A stretch of DNA of 64,000 bases from positions 22,338 through 86,337 of the forward strand of contig JAICXJ010000010.1 in NCBI GenBank assembly GCA_025980465.1. Reading direction: 5' to 3'. Under the pieces are notes generated by a model. That model was not told the DNA's origin. It saw only the letters and a list, made by a program, of their open reading frames with translations, and searched no databases. Source of the stretch: Frankiales bacterium. Lineage in GTDB: Bacteria > Actinomycetota > Actinomycetes > JAFAQI01. The position numbers and the translations under genes are program-made. Positions 34,261 to 43,838 of the stretch are shown piece by piece; within the stretch, counting starts at the first letter, position 1, and every line of letters begins with the position of its first letter.

Positions 34261-37200
34261 GTGGGGTGGGGGAATCCGCCGATCCCGTGGCGCGAGCTCG
34301 AGCGGCGGTTGTCGAACCGGCGGCCGGGCTGGAGGCCGGAGGATCCGGTCACGGACTACTCCGAGCCGGGCTTTCCCGGTGACGGTGGCGACTCGGTTGC
34401 TGAGTCTGATCTGGGTGCACAGTCACGTCACCGCCCGGCGTATGAGCCGAAACCGCTCGACCGGCCGAGGGATGCGATCCCGTACGCCGAACTGCACGCG
34501 CATTCGTCGTTCAGTCATCTCGATGGCGCCAGCACCCCGGAGGAGATGGTCGAGGAGGCAGCACGGCTTGGGTTGGAAGGTCTCGCGTTGACCGACCACA
34601 ACGGGATGTACGGCGTGGTCCGGTTCGCCGAGGCCGCCGAGGCGGTCGGGATGCCGACGATCTACGGCGCCGAGCTCTCACTCGACATCCCGATACCACG
34701 CACCAGGACCGAGCAGCTGACGGTGGCTCGATCCGGGATGCCGGACCCGGCCGGCCGACATCTGCTGGTGCTGGCGCGCGACCCGCAGGGTTATGCCCGG
34801 CTGTGTCGGGCAATGAGCGCCGCGCATCGCCGCGGGGGAGCGAAAGGGCGACCGGTCTACGACCTCGACGAGGTCACCGAGCTTTCCGGCGGGCACTGGG
34901 TGGTGCTGACCGGCTGCCGCAAGGGGCCGGTGCGGACCGCGCTCGAGGCCGGTCCGCTCGGCACTTTCGGACTCGACCCGGCCCGGCGTGCGCTCGACGA
35001 GCTCATCGGCCGGTTCGGCCGGGACAACGTCGTCGTCGAGCTCGGCTTCGCCCGTGATCCGGTCGCCGATGAGCGGTACGACGCGCTGGTCGGGCTGGCT
35101 GACGGCGCCGGACTTCCGGCGCTCGCAACGACCGCAGCGCACTACCACGCACCACCCCGCCGACCGCTGGCCACGGCGATGGCCGCGGTCCGTGCTCGGC
35201 GCTCCCTCGACGAGATCGACGGCTGGCTACCCGCCTGGGCCGACGCCCACTTACGCACCGGCGAAGAGATGTCGGCGCGGTTCGCCCGCTGGCCCGGGGT
35301 GATCGAGACTGCGGCGCGGCTCGGTCGTGAGCTGGCGTTCCCGATCGGGCTGATCGCGCCGCAGCTGCCCCCGTTCCCGGTGCCTGCGGGTCACACCGAG
35401 ATGAGCTACCTGCGCGAGCTGACGATGAAAGGGGCGCGTGACAAGTACGGCCCGCCTGGCGGTCGAACGCCGGAAGGCGGCAGCAACGCCAAGGCCTACG
35501 CCCAGATCGAACACGAACTCACCGTCATCGAAGAGCTCAACTTTCCCGGGTACTTCCTCGTCGTCTGGGACATCGTGCGGTTCGCGGGGGAGGCGGGCAT
35601 CCTCTGTCAGGGTCGCGGTTCGGCGGCTTCGTCGGCGGTGTGCTACGCGCTGTCGATCACCGCGGTCGACGCGGTGGCCTACGGGCTGTTGTTCGAGCGC
35701 TTTCTGGCTGCCGAACGCGGCGAGCCGCCGGACATCGACGTTGACATCGAGTCGGGTCGTCGTGAGGAGGTCATCCAGTACGTCTACGAGTTGCACGGCC
35801 GCGACCACGCCGCTCAGGTCGCGAACGTCATCACCTACCGGCCTCGTTCCGCCGTACGCGACGTAGCCAAAGCCCTGGGCTACTCGACCGGCACCCAGGA
35901 TGCCTGGAGCAAGCAGATCGAGCACGGCTACCACGCTCGGGTGCCCACCCCAAATAGTGAGTCAGACGTCGACATCCCGGAGCCGGTGCTCACTCTCGCC
36001 AATGAGCTCGCCGATGCCCCCCGGCATCTCGGTATCCACTCCGGCGGCATGGTGATCTGTGACCGGCCGATCGTCGAGGTCTGCCCGGTCGAGTGGGGCC
36101 GGATGCCCGGTCGCACCGTGTTGCAGTGGGACAAAGACGACTGCGCGGCGATCGGACTGGTGAAGTTCGACCTGCTCGGGCTGGGGATGCTCTCGGCGAT
36201 CCGCTACAGCTTCGAGCTGATCGAGGACTGGTACGGCGTTCGGTACGACCTGTCGACGATTCCGAAGGAGGCCGCCTGCGTCTACGACATGGTCTGTGCG
36301 GCTGACACCGTTGGGGTGTTCCAGATCGAGTCGCGGGCGCAGATGGCCACGCTTCCGCGGCTGCGGCCCCGGTGCTTCTACGACCTGGTGATCGAGGTCG
36401 CGTTGATCAGGCCGGGCCCGATCCAGGGCGACTCGGTACACCCTTACATTCGGCGCCGCCACGGCCGGGAGCCGATCACCTACATCCATCCCTCGCTCAA
36501 GCCCGCGTTGGAGCGGACGCTGGGAATCCCGCTGTTCCAAGAGCAGCTGATGCAGCTCGCGGTCGCTGCTGCCGGCTTCTCCAATGCCGAGGCAGACCAG
36601 TTGCGTCGCGCGATGGGGTCGAAACGGTCCGCGGCGAAGATCGACGCCTTGCGGCAGCGGCTCTATCAGGGGATGGCGGCGAACGGCATCACCGGTGACG
36701 ACGCTGACGAGATCGTCGACAAGATCCGCGCGTTCGCGGCGTTCGGCTTCGCCGAAAGCCACGCCATCTCCTTCGCGTTGCTGGTCTACGCCTCGTCCTG
36801 GCTGAAGCTGCACTATCCGGCGGCGTTCTGTGCCGCGCTGATCAACGCCCAGCCGATGGGTTTCTACTCACCGCAGTCGCTGGTCGCTGATGCCCGCCGG
36901 CACGGTGTCGAGACCAGGGGTCCTGATATCAACATCTCCTCCGACAAGGCGTCCCTCGAGGACGGGCCGGGACCGTCACAGTGTCCGTGTCTCGAGGCGC
37001 CACAACCCGTCGTACGACTCGGGTTGTCCAGCGTCCGCACGATTGGTGACGAGCTTGCCGAAAAGATCGTGGCGATCCGGGACGCATCCGGCCGGTTTGC
37101 CTCGATGACCGACCTCGCCCATCGGGTCGGACTGTCGACTGACCAGATGGAGGCATTGGCGACCGCGGGCGCCTTTCAATCCTTTGGTGTCACGCGACGT

Positions 37201-37710
37201 GACGCGCTGTGGGTCGCGGGTGCGGCCGCTGCGGTGAGGCCAGGTCAATTCGAGCTGGCGGCGATCGAGGAGACCGACGCGCCGCAGCTGCCGTTCATGA
37301 CCGAGCCGGAGGAGATGGTGGCCGATCTCTGGGCGACCGGAGTGACGCCGCTGACCTATCCCACCGTGCTGGTCCGTAGCCGGCTCGATGCGATGGGGGT
37401 GATCAGTGCTGCGGGGCTGCGACTGCTCGACGACCACACCCGGGTCACGGTGGGTGGGGTGGTGACCCACCGGCAGCGCCCGGCTACCGCGCGAGGGGTC
37501 ACCTTCGTCAATCTCGAGGACGAGACCGGGATGATCAACGTGATCTGCACGAAGGAGATCTGGGCCCGCTATCGCAAAGCGGCCCGGGGTTCGGCGGCGT
37601 TGCTGATCCGCGGCATGCTGCAGCACAGCGACGGGGTGGTCAACGTGATGGCCGAGCGAATCGCACCATTGCCGCTCGGGGTGCGCCCGGCGGCTCGAAA
37701 CTTCCGCTGA
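34261..37710 (+). CDS. dnaE2: Error-prone DNA polymerase III alpha subunit DnaE2 (ImuC)
   Basis: A 1149-residue translesion polymerase of the mutasome. It opens with MGWGNPPIPWRELERRL as in the family. The PHP domain follows (YAELHAHSSFSHLDGASTPE), then the palm with GRGSAASSAVCYAL and the catalytic acidic pair in PPDIDVDIESGRREE, the fingers/helix region (FGFAESHAISFALLVYASSW) and an OB fold (VTVGGVVTHRQRPATARGV). It lacks the long C-terminal tail of replicative DnaE1. GTG 34261 has GAGGAG 8 nt upstream. Control is by the SOS box before imuA', unless the palindrome gap holds another promoter. Confidence 0.96.
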   Translation: MGWGNPPIPWRELERRLSNRRPGWRPEDPVTDYSEPGFPGDGGDSVAESDLGAQSRHRPAYEPKPLDRPRDAIPYAELHAHSSFSHLDGASTPEEMVEEAARLGLEGLALTDHNGMYGVVRFAEAAEAVGMPTIYGAELSLDIPIPRTRTEQLTVARSGMPDPAGRHLLVLARDPQGYARLCRAMSAAHRRGGAKGRPVYDLDEVTELSGGHWVVLTGCRKGPVRTALEAGPLGTFGLDPARRALDELIGRFGRDNVVVELGFARDPVADERYDALVGLADGAGLPALATTAAHYHAPPRRPLATAMAAVRARRSLDEIDGWLPAWADAHLRTGEEMSARFARWPGVIETAARLGRELAFPIGLIAPQLPPFPVPAGHTEMSYLRELTMKGARDKYGPPGGRTPEGGSNAKAYAQIEHELTVIEELNFPGYFLVVWDIVRFAGEAGILCQGRGSAASSAVCYALSITAVDAVAYGLLFERFLAAERGEPPDIDVDIESGRREEVIQYVYELHGRDHAAQVANVITYRPRSAVRDVAKALGYSTGTQDAWSKQIEHGYHARVPTPNSESDVDIPEPVLTLANELADAPRHLGIHSGGMVICDRPIVEVCPVEWGRMPGRTVLQWDKDDCAAIGLVKFDLLGLGMLSAIRYSFELIEDWYGVRYDLSTIPKEAACVYDMVCAADTVGVFQIESRAQMATLPRLRPRCFYDLVIEVALIRPGPIQGDSVHPYIRRRHGREPITYIHPSLKPALERTLGIPLFQEQLMQLAVAAAGFSNAEADQLRRAMGSKRSAAKIDALRQRLYQGMAANGITGDDADEIVDKIRAFAAFGFAESHAISFALLVYASSWLKLHYPAAFCAALINAQPMGFYSPQSLVADARRHGVETRGPDINISSDKASLEDGPGPSQCPCLEAPQPVVRLGLSSVRTIGDELAEKIVAIRDASGRFASMTDLAHRVGLSTDQMEALATAGAFQSFGVTRRDALWVAGAAAAVRPGQFELAAIEETDAPQLPFMTEPEEMVADLWATGVTPLTYPTVLVRSRLDAMGVISAAGLRLLDDHTRVTVGGVVTHRQRPATARGVTFVNLEDETGMINVICTKEIWARYRKAARGSAALLIRGMLQHSDGVVNVMAERIAPLPLGVRPAARNFR

Positions 37711-37880
37711 CCAGTGCCCGTTACCTCCCGCGTGTCCTCACGCCACGCCGACCGACGCGGAACTCATAGCAAACGCTGAGCGAAACCAGGTCAAGCCTCA
37801 CAGGTACTCGACCGACAGTGGGGTACCGGTGTAACCAGACGGGCTGACATCGGTCCCGCGCTGGACTCGCTGGAGGGCCT

Positions 37881-38528
37881 GTGAATTCGACAACGGTCGA
37901 CGCCCCCCACCGGCCGCAGCTTCGTACCATCCTCACCCACCTTGGGATGAGCCTGCTGACCGCGACCATCATTCCCAGCCTGCTGTTCACGATCTCGCTG
38001 CTCGCCGGCAACATCTGGAGTGCCCTGATCGTCGCGCTGCTGTGGTGTTACGGCTCGATGGCGTGGCGGATGTCGCGGCGCAAGCGAGCCTCCGGGTTGC
38101 TGCTTCTCACCGTCATCGGGCTCACCGCCAAGACCGCGTTCGCGCTCGCCAGCGGCAGCACCTGGTTCTACTTCCTTCAGCCGGCGATCGCCGATTCGAT
38201 CATCGCGGCGGTGTTCATCGCCTCGCTGACCACCGCCCGTCCGATCGTGGCTCGGGTAGCGCACGACTTCTATCCGATGGATGCCGACGTGGCGCAGCGC
38301 CCGAAGGTGCAGCGGCTGTTCTGGCGACTGACGCTGTTCTGGGCGTTCGTCTGCCTCAGCAAGGCGGTGATCACGGTCTGGTTGTTGCATTCGATGTCGA
38401 CGGTCAGCTTCGTCGCGATCAAGGGCGCCTTGATGACCGGCATTCTGCTCGCCGCGACCGCGATAACCGTGGCCGCGGCGGTACGAGTCGCTCGCAGCGA
38501 GGGTCTCCTACACGCCGCAACCGCGTAG
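37881..38528 (+). CDS. Multi-pass membrane protein, VC0807-like
   Basis: A 215-residue protein with five or six membrane segments (LLTATIIPSLLFTISLLAGN, IWSALIVALLWCYGSMAWRM, FYFLQPAIADSIIAAVFIAS, LFWAFVCLSKAVITVWLL, GILLAATAITVAAAVRVAR). The segment GSTWFYFLQPAIADS and a loop with YPMDADV resemble the VC0807/DUF3159-type intracellular-septation-like membrane family; the function is not known. GTG 37881 has GGAGGG 4 nt upstream. It is monocistronic and ends before a strong bidirectional hairpin. Confidence 0.65.
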   Translation: MNSTTVDAPHRPQLRTILTHLGMSLLTATIIPSLLFTISLLAGNIWSALIVALLWCYGSMAWRMSRRKRASGLLLLTVIGLTAKTAFALASGSTWFYFLQPAIADSIIAAVFIASLTTARPIVARVAHDFYPMDADVAQRPKVQRLFWRLTLFWAFVCLSKAVITVWLLHSMSTVSFVAIKGALMTGILLAATAITVAAAVRVARSEGLLHAATA

Positions 38529-38545
38529 CCAGCCCTTCTGGTTGG

Positions 38546-38592
38546 CCTGTCAGTGCGCTCGGCGCCGTCTGAGCGCGCGATTTCCTGACAGG
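38546..38592. terminator. Bidirectional terminator between convergent genes
   Basis: CCTGTCAG (38546-38553) pairs with CTGACAGG (38585-38592), and inside it GCGCTC (38555-38560) pairs with GAGCGC (38571-38576). This two-part hairpin sits between the convergent membrane-protein and amidohydrolase genes. Confidence 0.65.
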
Positions 38593-38609
38593 TCGGTACC
38601 GCCCGTAGG

Positions 38610-39806
38610 TCAGTCGAGGGGGAGTACGACGTCAGGGAGCGGGTGCCGGTAGAGCCTGGCGGCGTTCTCGCTACACATCTTGCGGAGCTCGTCAGCAGGG
38701 ATGTGGCCCCACGCCTTCTCGATGACGTCCTGGGTGTCAGGCCAGGTGCTGTCGCCGTGGGGATAGTCGACCTCGACCATGATGTGATCCACCCCGATGC
38801 GGTGCCGGGTGTCGATGGTCGACGGGTCGTCGATCGTGCAGAACCAGAAGTTGCGCTGCAGCACCTCGGACGGTCGAAGGTCCCAGCCCAGCCCGTAGCC
38901 GGAGCGATCGACGATGTTGTCGAGCCGGTCGAGCAGCATTGCCACCCAGCCGATCCCACCCTCGCTCATCGCGATCTTCAGATTCGGATGGCGCACGGCG
39001 TGGCCCGACCACAGCCATTCGGTGCATGCCTGTAGCGATTGCTGGCCGAACAGCGTCGCCGACAGCTGTACGGCGGGGGAGCCGGCCGGCAGCGCAGGGA
39101 GGCCGGAGCTCCCGACGTGTAGCGAGATGACGGTCTCGGTCGCTGCGCAGGCGGCGACGATCGGCTCCCAGTGGGGATCCCACAGTGAGGGCAGGCCGAT
39201 CTCATGCGGGCGTTCCGGGAAGGTGACCGAGGTGAAGCCACGCGCGGCGTTGCGTTCGATCTCCGCAACGGCGAGCTCAGGGTCCGACAGGTAGGTGATC
39301 CCCATCGGGATGATCCGGGTCGGATGCGCCGAGTACCACTCCTCGAACAACCAGTCGTTCCAGGCACGCGTGCACGCCAGGCCGAGATCGCGTTCCTCGG
39401 CCGCGAAGAACACCCGGCCGCAGAACCCGCTGATCTGCGACGGGAAGTTCATCGACGCCCAGACCCCGTTGATGTCCATGTCGGCGACGCGGGCGTCGAC
39501 GTCGTAACAACCGGGCCGCATCTGGTCGAAGCGAAACGGCTCCATCGTCACCGTCTCGGGCCGCCGTCCGGCGACCGCGTTCACCCCGATCTGGCTGTAC
39601 TTGAGTCCCTCGAACTCCCAGACCTGGTAGCCGCGCGAGGTCTCGACGATGCGCGGAGCGCGATCCGCCAGCGCGACCGGGAGCCGTCCTTCGAACAGGT
39701 GCGGCGGCTCGACGACGTGGTCGTCGACCGAGATCACCGTGTAGCGGACGTCACGTGGCGCCGGCTCCGGGAGAAAGAGCGCAGGGTCCAGCGCCGTCGT
39801 GCCCAC
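38610..39806 (-). CDS. Amidohydrolase-2 (ACMSD-like) family metal-dependent hydrolase
   Basis: A 398-residue TIM-barrel protein. VISVDDHVVEPPHLF provides the first (HxH-like, here DxH) metal site; ISLHVGSSG and HPNLKIAMSEGGIGW hold later ligands, and VDHIMVEVDYPHGDSTWP holds the final Asp. Members are decarboxylases or hydrolases of the 2-amino-3-carboxymuconate-semialdehyde decarboxylase type, often in aromatic or xenobiotic degradation. GTG 39806 has a GGAGA upstream. It lies 3 nt downstream of the TauE/SafE gene, so both share a transcript; the exporter may move an acid product (inference). Confidence 0.85.
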   Translation of the reverse strand: MGTTALDPALFLPEPAPRDVRYTVISVDDHVVEPPHLFEGRLPVALADRAPRIVETSRGYQVWEFEGLKYSQIGVNAVAGRRPETVTMEPFRFDQMRPGCYDVDARVADMDINGVWASMNFPSQISGFCGRVFFAAEERDLGLACTRAWNDWLFEEWYSAHPTRIIPMGITYLSDPELAVAEIERNAARGFTSVTFPERPHEIGLPSLWDPHWEPIVAACAATETVISLHVGSSGLPALPAGSPAVQLSATLFGQQSLQACTEWLWSGHAVRHPNLKIAMSEGGIGWVAMLLDRLDNIVDRSGYGLGWDLRPSEVLQRNFWFCTIDDPSTIDTRHRIGVDHIMVEVDYPHGDSTWPDTQDVIEKAWGHIPADELRKMCSENAARLYRHPLPDVVLPLD

Positions 39807-39809
39807 CGC

Positions 39810-40709
39810 CTAAGTCTCCGCCGAGACCGGCGCCGAGTCATCCGAGGTCCACGGCCTTGCGCTCAACAGCCAGCTGAGGAAGCCGGCCGCGAGGACGCCG
39901 ACCAGGGTCCAGCCGAGGTTCGTCGTGCCGACCCCGACGTACTTCAGACCCGAGGCGAAGATCACGAACGTGATGACCGGCCGGATGTAGCGGTCGGGGG
40001 CGCGTGAGGAGAAGAAGGAGCCCACGATCACGGCGGGGACGCTGCCGATGATCAGTGAGGTCGTGACTGCGAAGGAGACGTGCCCGAACGCCAGGGCGCC
40101 GAGGGCCGCCGCCGCGGTCAGCGGGAGCGCCTGGGTCAAGTCGGTGCCGACGAGCTGGTTCGCGCCGATGGTGGGATAGAGGAACAGCAACAGCACGATC
40201 ATCAGCGAGCCGGCACCGACAGATGTCATGCCGACGACGAACCCGCCGACCATGCCGACGAGGATGGTGCGGATCGGCAGCACGGTGATCTCGGTGATCC
40301 GGCCCTCCCGGCTGTTCCTTGCCCGCCGGTCCATGACGAAGCGCAGTACGAGCGCCCCGGCGCCGAGCAGCAGGGCACTGCCCAGTGCGCGCTCGACGTT
40401 GGTCTGGGCGTCCGTGGAGTCGCCGAACAGGTGAAGCACGTAGGCGCCGAGGAACGCCGTCGGCACCGAGCCCATGGCAAGGAAGCTGACCATGCGCAGG
40501 TTGACCGTGCCCTTGCGCAGGTGCACCAGCGAGCCGAGCGGCCGCATCACGACGGCAGCGACCAGATCGCTCGAGATCGCCTTGGCGGGAGTGACGTTGA
40601 ACAACAGGATCAACATCGGCGTCATGAGCGCGCCGCCACCGGCTCCGGTCGTGCCGACGAGCAGTCCGATGACCGCGCTGCCGAGCACGATGTAGGGGTC
40701 GATATGCAC
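39810..40709 (-). CDS. Sulfite exporter TauE/SafE family permease
   Basis: A 299-residue membrane protein with about eight helices. Family blocks: VIGLLVGTTGAGGGALMTPM (N-terminal repeat) and VGGFVVGMTSVGAGSLMIVL (second repeat). It may export sulfite, sulfoacetate or another organic acid/sulfonate. The start is GTG with GGGAG about 7 nt upstream. Upstream lies an inverted repeat GGACA-N8-TGTCC over a TAGATT -10 box. The gene is divergent from the lysine operon. Confidence 0.87.
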   Translation of the reverse strand: MHIDPYIVLGSAVIGLLVGTTGAGGGALMTPMLILLFNVTPAKAISSDLVAAVVMRPLGSLVHLRKGTVNLRMVSFLAMGSVPTAFLGAYVLHLFGDSTDAQTNVERALGSALLLGAGALVLRFVMDRRARNSREGRITEITVLPIRTILVGMVGGFVVGMTSVGAGSLMIVLLLFLYPTIGANQLVGTDLTQALPLTAAAALGALAFGHVSFAVTTSLIIGSVPAVIVGSFFSSRAPDRYIRPVITFVIFASGLKYVGVGTTNLGWTLVGVLAAGFLSWLLSARPWTSDDSAPVSAET

Positions 40710-40752
40710 CCAGATCTCCCTTCGGATTCACCAGAATCCGCATCGCCTTAGT

Positions 40753-40770
40753 GGACAATCTAGCCTGTCC
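40753..40770. promoter_or_regulatory. Inverted repeat over the TauE/SafE promoter
   Basis: GGACA (40753-40757), 8 nt, TGTCC (40766-40770). On the minus strand TAGATT (40757-40762) inside it is a good -10 box for the TauE/SafE gene. GntR-type operators often look like this. Confidence 0.4.
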
Positions 40771-40808
40771 GAGTCGACTTACAGGGAAAACGCGCGGAAG
40801 ATGAGATA

Positions 40809-40824
40809 CCGGAAGATCTCCCGG
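40809..40824. promoter_or_regulatory. Candidate operator of the lysine operon
   Basis: CCGGAAGATCTCCCGG is a 16-bp near-perfect palindrome (14 of 16). It ends 18 nt before a TAGAAT box (40843-40848), so it overlaps where the -35 region should be. No regulator gene is adjacent. Confidence 0.45.
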
Positions 40825-40842
40825 CTAGTAATGAATAAGCGA

Positions 40843-40848
40843 TAGAAT
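40843..40848 (+). promoter_or_regulatory. -10 box (TAGAAT) of the lysine operon
   Basis: TAGAAT lies 48 nt before the lat start codon, in the most AT-rich stretch of the divergent region, leaving a leader of about 40 nt that ends in a GGGAG ribosome site. Confidence 0.4.
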
Positions 40849-40896
40849 CTCCGGTAGACAGGCCACTCGCCTCAGTGATCTACCGCGGGAGATGTG

Positions 40897-42261
40897 ATGA
40901 CCGAGCTGCAGCACTCCGCCGTCCCGCCCACCGAAGTACATGCCAGGCTCGCCGAGCATCTCCTCGTCGACGGATTCCGGTTGGTGCTCGACGTCGAGCG
41001 CAGCAATGGCAGCTGGCTGGTCGACGCCCGCGACGGCCGCGAATACCTCGATCTGTACACGTTCTTCGCATCGGCGCCGCTGGGCGCCAACCCACCCGGC
41101 CTCGCCGACGACCCCGAGTTCATGCAAGAACTGGCGGTTGTGGCGGCGAGCAAGCCGGCCAACCCCGACGTCTATTCGACTCAGCTCGCCGAGTTCGTCG
41201 AGACCTTCGTTCGCGTTCTTGGCGATCCGGCGCTTCCTCACCTGTTCTTCGTCGAAGGCGGTGCGCTTGCTGTCGAAAACGCCCTCAAGACCGCGTTCGA
41301 CTGGAAGAGCCGGCGCAACGAGGCCGCCGGCCGGTCGCGAGAGCTCGGGGGCAAGGTCATGCATCTCACCCGCGCTTTCCACGGCCGGTCCGGCTACACG
41401 ATGTCGCTGACTAACACGGACCCGACCAAGACCGACCGGTTCCCGAAGTTCGACTGGCCACGCATCGACGTACCCGCGATGAGGTTTCCGATCGAGGCGC
41501 ATCTGGCCGAGATCGAAGCCGCCGAGGCTCGCGCAATCGAGCAAGCCAATGCTGCCTTCGCCGCCCACCCGCACGACATTGCGTGCTTCATCGCCGAGCC
41601 GATCCAGGGCGAGGGCGGCGACAACCACCTGCGGCCAGAGTTCCTCCAGGCGATGCAGGCGTTGTGCCACACCCACGACGCGCTGTTCGTCCTCGACGAG
41701 GTGCAGACCGGCGTCGGATTGACCGGTACGCCGTGGGCCTACCAGCAGCTCGGTCTCGAGCCGGACATCGTGGCCTTCGCGAAGAAGGTCCAGCTCGGCG
41801 GGATCATGGCCGGCCGGCGGGTCGACCTGGTCGCCGACAACGTGTTCGCGGTGTCCAGCCGCATCAACTCGACCTGGGGCGGCGGCCTGGTCGACATGGT
41901 TCGGTCCCGCCGCATCCTCGAGATCATCGAGGCGGAGGGGCTGTTCGACCTCGCGGCGAAGCGCGGCGACTGGTTCCTTCGCGAGCTGCATGGCCTGCAG
42001 GAACGCCATCATGATGTGGTCAGTAACGTGCGTGGCCGCGGCCTGATGTGTGCCGTTGATCTCCCGGACTCGGCCAGCCGGGACTACGCCGTGGCTGCGC
42101 TGCGGGACGAGCATGTGCTCGCGCTGTCGTGCGGACCGCGGTCGATCCGCTTCCGTCCCGCCCTGTCCGTGACCGAAGATGAGCTGGCGGTGGGCATAGC
42201 TGCGCTCGACCGGGTGCTGGTGCGGCTCGCCGCGACGATCGCGAACGAGAGTCGGTCATGA
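40897..42261 (+). CDS. lat: L-lysine 6-aminotransferase
   Basis: A 454-residue class III PLP aminotransferase. The lysine-6-aminotransferase hallmarks are present: FFASAPLGANPPGL, FFVEGGALAVENALKTAFDW, HLTRAFHGRSGYTMSLTNTD, the DEVQTGVGLTG aspartate and the PLP-binding Lys in FAKKVQLGGIMAG. It moves the epsilon-amino group of lysine to 2-oxoglutarate, giving alpha-aminoadipate semialdehyde (cyclising to piperideine-6-carboxylate). ATG 40897 has GGGAG about 7 nt upstream; the GTG just before it is too close. The stop overlaps the next gene (ATGA). Confidence 0.94.
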   Translation: MTELQHSAVPPTEVHARLAEHLLVDGFRLVLDVERSNGSWLVDARDGREYLDLYTFFASAPLGANPPGLADDPEFMQELAVVAASKPANPDVYSTQLAEFVETFVRVLGDPALPHLFFVEGGALAVENALKTAFDWKSRRNEAAGRSRELGGKVMHLTRAFHGRSGYTMSLTNTDPTKTDRFPKFDWPRIDVPAMRFPIEAHLAEIEAAEARAIEQANAAFAAHPHDIACFIAEPIQGEGGDNHLRPEFLQAMQALCHTHDALFVLDEVQTGVGLTGTPWAYQQLGLEPDIVAFAKKVQLGGIMAGRRVDLVADNVFAVSSRINSTWGGGLVDMVRSRRILEIIEAEGLFDLAAKRGDWFLRELHGLQERHHDVVSNVRGRGLMCAVDLPDSASRDYAVAALRDEHVLALSCGPRSIRFRPALSVTEDELAVGIAALDRVLVRLAATIANESRS

Positions 42262-43817
42262 CCCGAACCATCACCTCGATCATCGCCGGGTCGCCGGTGG
42301 CCGGCGCGGCCGGCGGCACGATTGCCGACCGCAACCCGGCGCAGCTCGACGACGTGGTTGCGGAGGTGTCACTTGGCGATGCCGGCACGTTCGTCGCCGC
42401 CGCGCGGGCTGCGCGTGCGGCCCAACCGGGTTGGGCGGACATCCCTGCCCCGGTGCGGGGCAGGGCGATTGCGCACATCGGTCGCCTCGTCGAGTCCAAC
42501 GCCGAGCGGCTTGCCGCGATCGTCACCCGAGAGATCGGCAAGCCGTACGCCGAGGCGCTAGGTGAGGTCCGCGAGATCGTCGACACCTGCGACTTCTTCC
42601 TCGGCGAGGGTCGGCGGCTCTACGGCCAAACCGTGCCGAGTGAGATGCCGGACAAGCAGCTGTTCACATTCCGCAATCCGGTTGGCGTGGTGGCGACGAT
42701 CACTGCGGGCAACTTCCCGGTCGCCGTACCCGCCTGGTACCTCGTCCCCGCGCTGCTGTGCGGAAACGCCGTCGTCTGGAAGCCGGCGGACTACTCGCCG
42801 GCGTGCGGCGAGGCCTTGTTCGAGCTGTTTGTCCGGGGCGGCGGACTGCCCGACGGCGTGCTCAACCTGGTCATCGCCGATGGCGAGACGACCTTCGCCG
42901 GGTTGTCGCAAGCCCTCGACCAGCGTCTGGTCGACAAGGTGGGCTTCACCGGCTCGAGTGCGGTGGGCTCAAAGATCGGCGAACTGACCGGGCGTCACCT
43001 GCAGTCGGCGTGCCTCGAACTCGGTGGCAAGAATCCGATGGTCGTGACTCCGAGCGCGGATCTCGACCTCGCCGCGGAGGCCGCGCTGTTCTCCGGCTTC
43101 GGGACGGCCGGCCAGCGCTGCACCTCGCTGGGCACCGTGATCGTCCACGAAAGCGTCCACGAGGACTTCCTGGCGAGGTTCGACAAGCTGACTCGTCAGG
43201 CGCCAATCGGGGATCCCACCCGGGGTGTTGTCTTCGGTCCGATGCTGGATGAGAAGTTCGCTGAACGCTTCGAGGACTACCTCGGCTGGGTCCAGCCGCA
43301 TCATGTCGTGCAGGGTTCGAGCGCGGTCGGGCGGATCACCTCGGCCCACCCGCGCGAGGGATTCGTCGGTGACCCGCAGGCCGGGGTGTATTACCACCCG
43401 ACGATCGTGGACGGGGTTCGCGAGGACGACGCGATCTTCCTCAACGAGACATTCGGACCGCTCGTCGGTGTCACGACGTACGTCGACCTCGATGACGCGA
43501 TCCGTCTCGCCAACCTCCCGGGTTATGGGTTGTCGTCGGCGATCTACACCACCGACGCCAACGAGGCATTCCGGTTCCGCCGAGGCGTCTCGGCGGGCAT
43601 GGTCAGCATCAACAACTCGACCTCCGGAGCGGAGGCGCACCTGCCGTTCGGCGGCAACGGCAAGTCGGGCAACGGATCGCGGCAGTCCGGGATGTGGGTC
43701 CTCGACCAGTTCACCCGCTGGCAGTCGATGAACTGGGACTACTCGGGCCGGTTGCAGAAGGCACAGATGGACGTCGTCGACCTGGTCCCCGACCCGGCAT
43801 TCCGGCTCGCCGAGTAG
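42258..43817 (+). CDS. Aldehyde dehydrogenase, probably alpha-aminoadipate-semialdehyde (piperideine-6-carboxylate) dehydrogenase
   Basis: A 519-residue NAD(P)-dependent aldehyde dehydrogenase. Catalytic Cys is in SGFGTAGQRCTSLGTV, the general-base Glu in LELGGKNP, and the cofactor loop is GFTGSSAVGSK. It resembles the ALDH7 type that oxidises aminoadipate semialdehyde. Tight coupling to lat (4-nt overlap) is the main evidence for that substrate: together they turn lysine into alpha-aminoadipate. The E1 gene follows 21 nt later. Confidence 0.88.
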   Translation: MTRTITSIIAGSPVAGAAGGTIADRNPAQLDDVVAEVSLGDAGTFVAAARAARAAQPGWADIPAPVRGRAIAHIGRLVESNAERLAAIVTREIGKPYAEALGEVREIVDTCDFFLGEGRRLYGQTVPSEMPDKQLFTFRNPVGVVATITAGNFPVAVPAWYLVPALLCGNAVVWKPADYSPACGEALFELFVRGGGLPDGVLNLVIADGETTFAGLSQALDQRLVDKVGFTGSSAVGSKIGELTGRHLQSACLELGGKNPMVVTPSADLDLAAEAALFSGFGTAGQRCTSLGTVIVHESVHEDFLARFDKLTRQAPIGDPTRGVVFGPMLDEKFAERFEDYLGWVQPHHVVQGSSAVGRITSAHPREGFVGDPQAGVYYHPTIVDGVREDDAIFLNETFGPLVGVTTYVDLDDAIRLANLPGYGLSSAIYTTDANEAFRFRRGVSAGMVSINNSTSGAEAHLPFGGNGKSGNGSRQSGMWVLDQFTRWQSMNWDYSGRLQKAQMDVVDLVPDPAFRLAE

Positions 43818-43838
43818 CGCGTCGCTCCGGGCAGGGAG

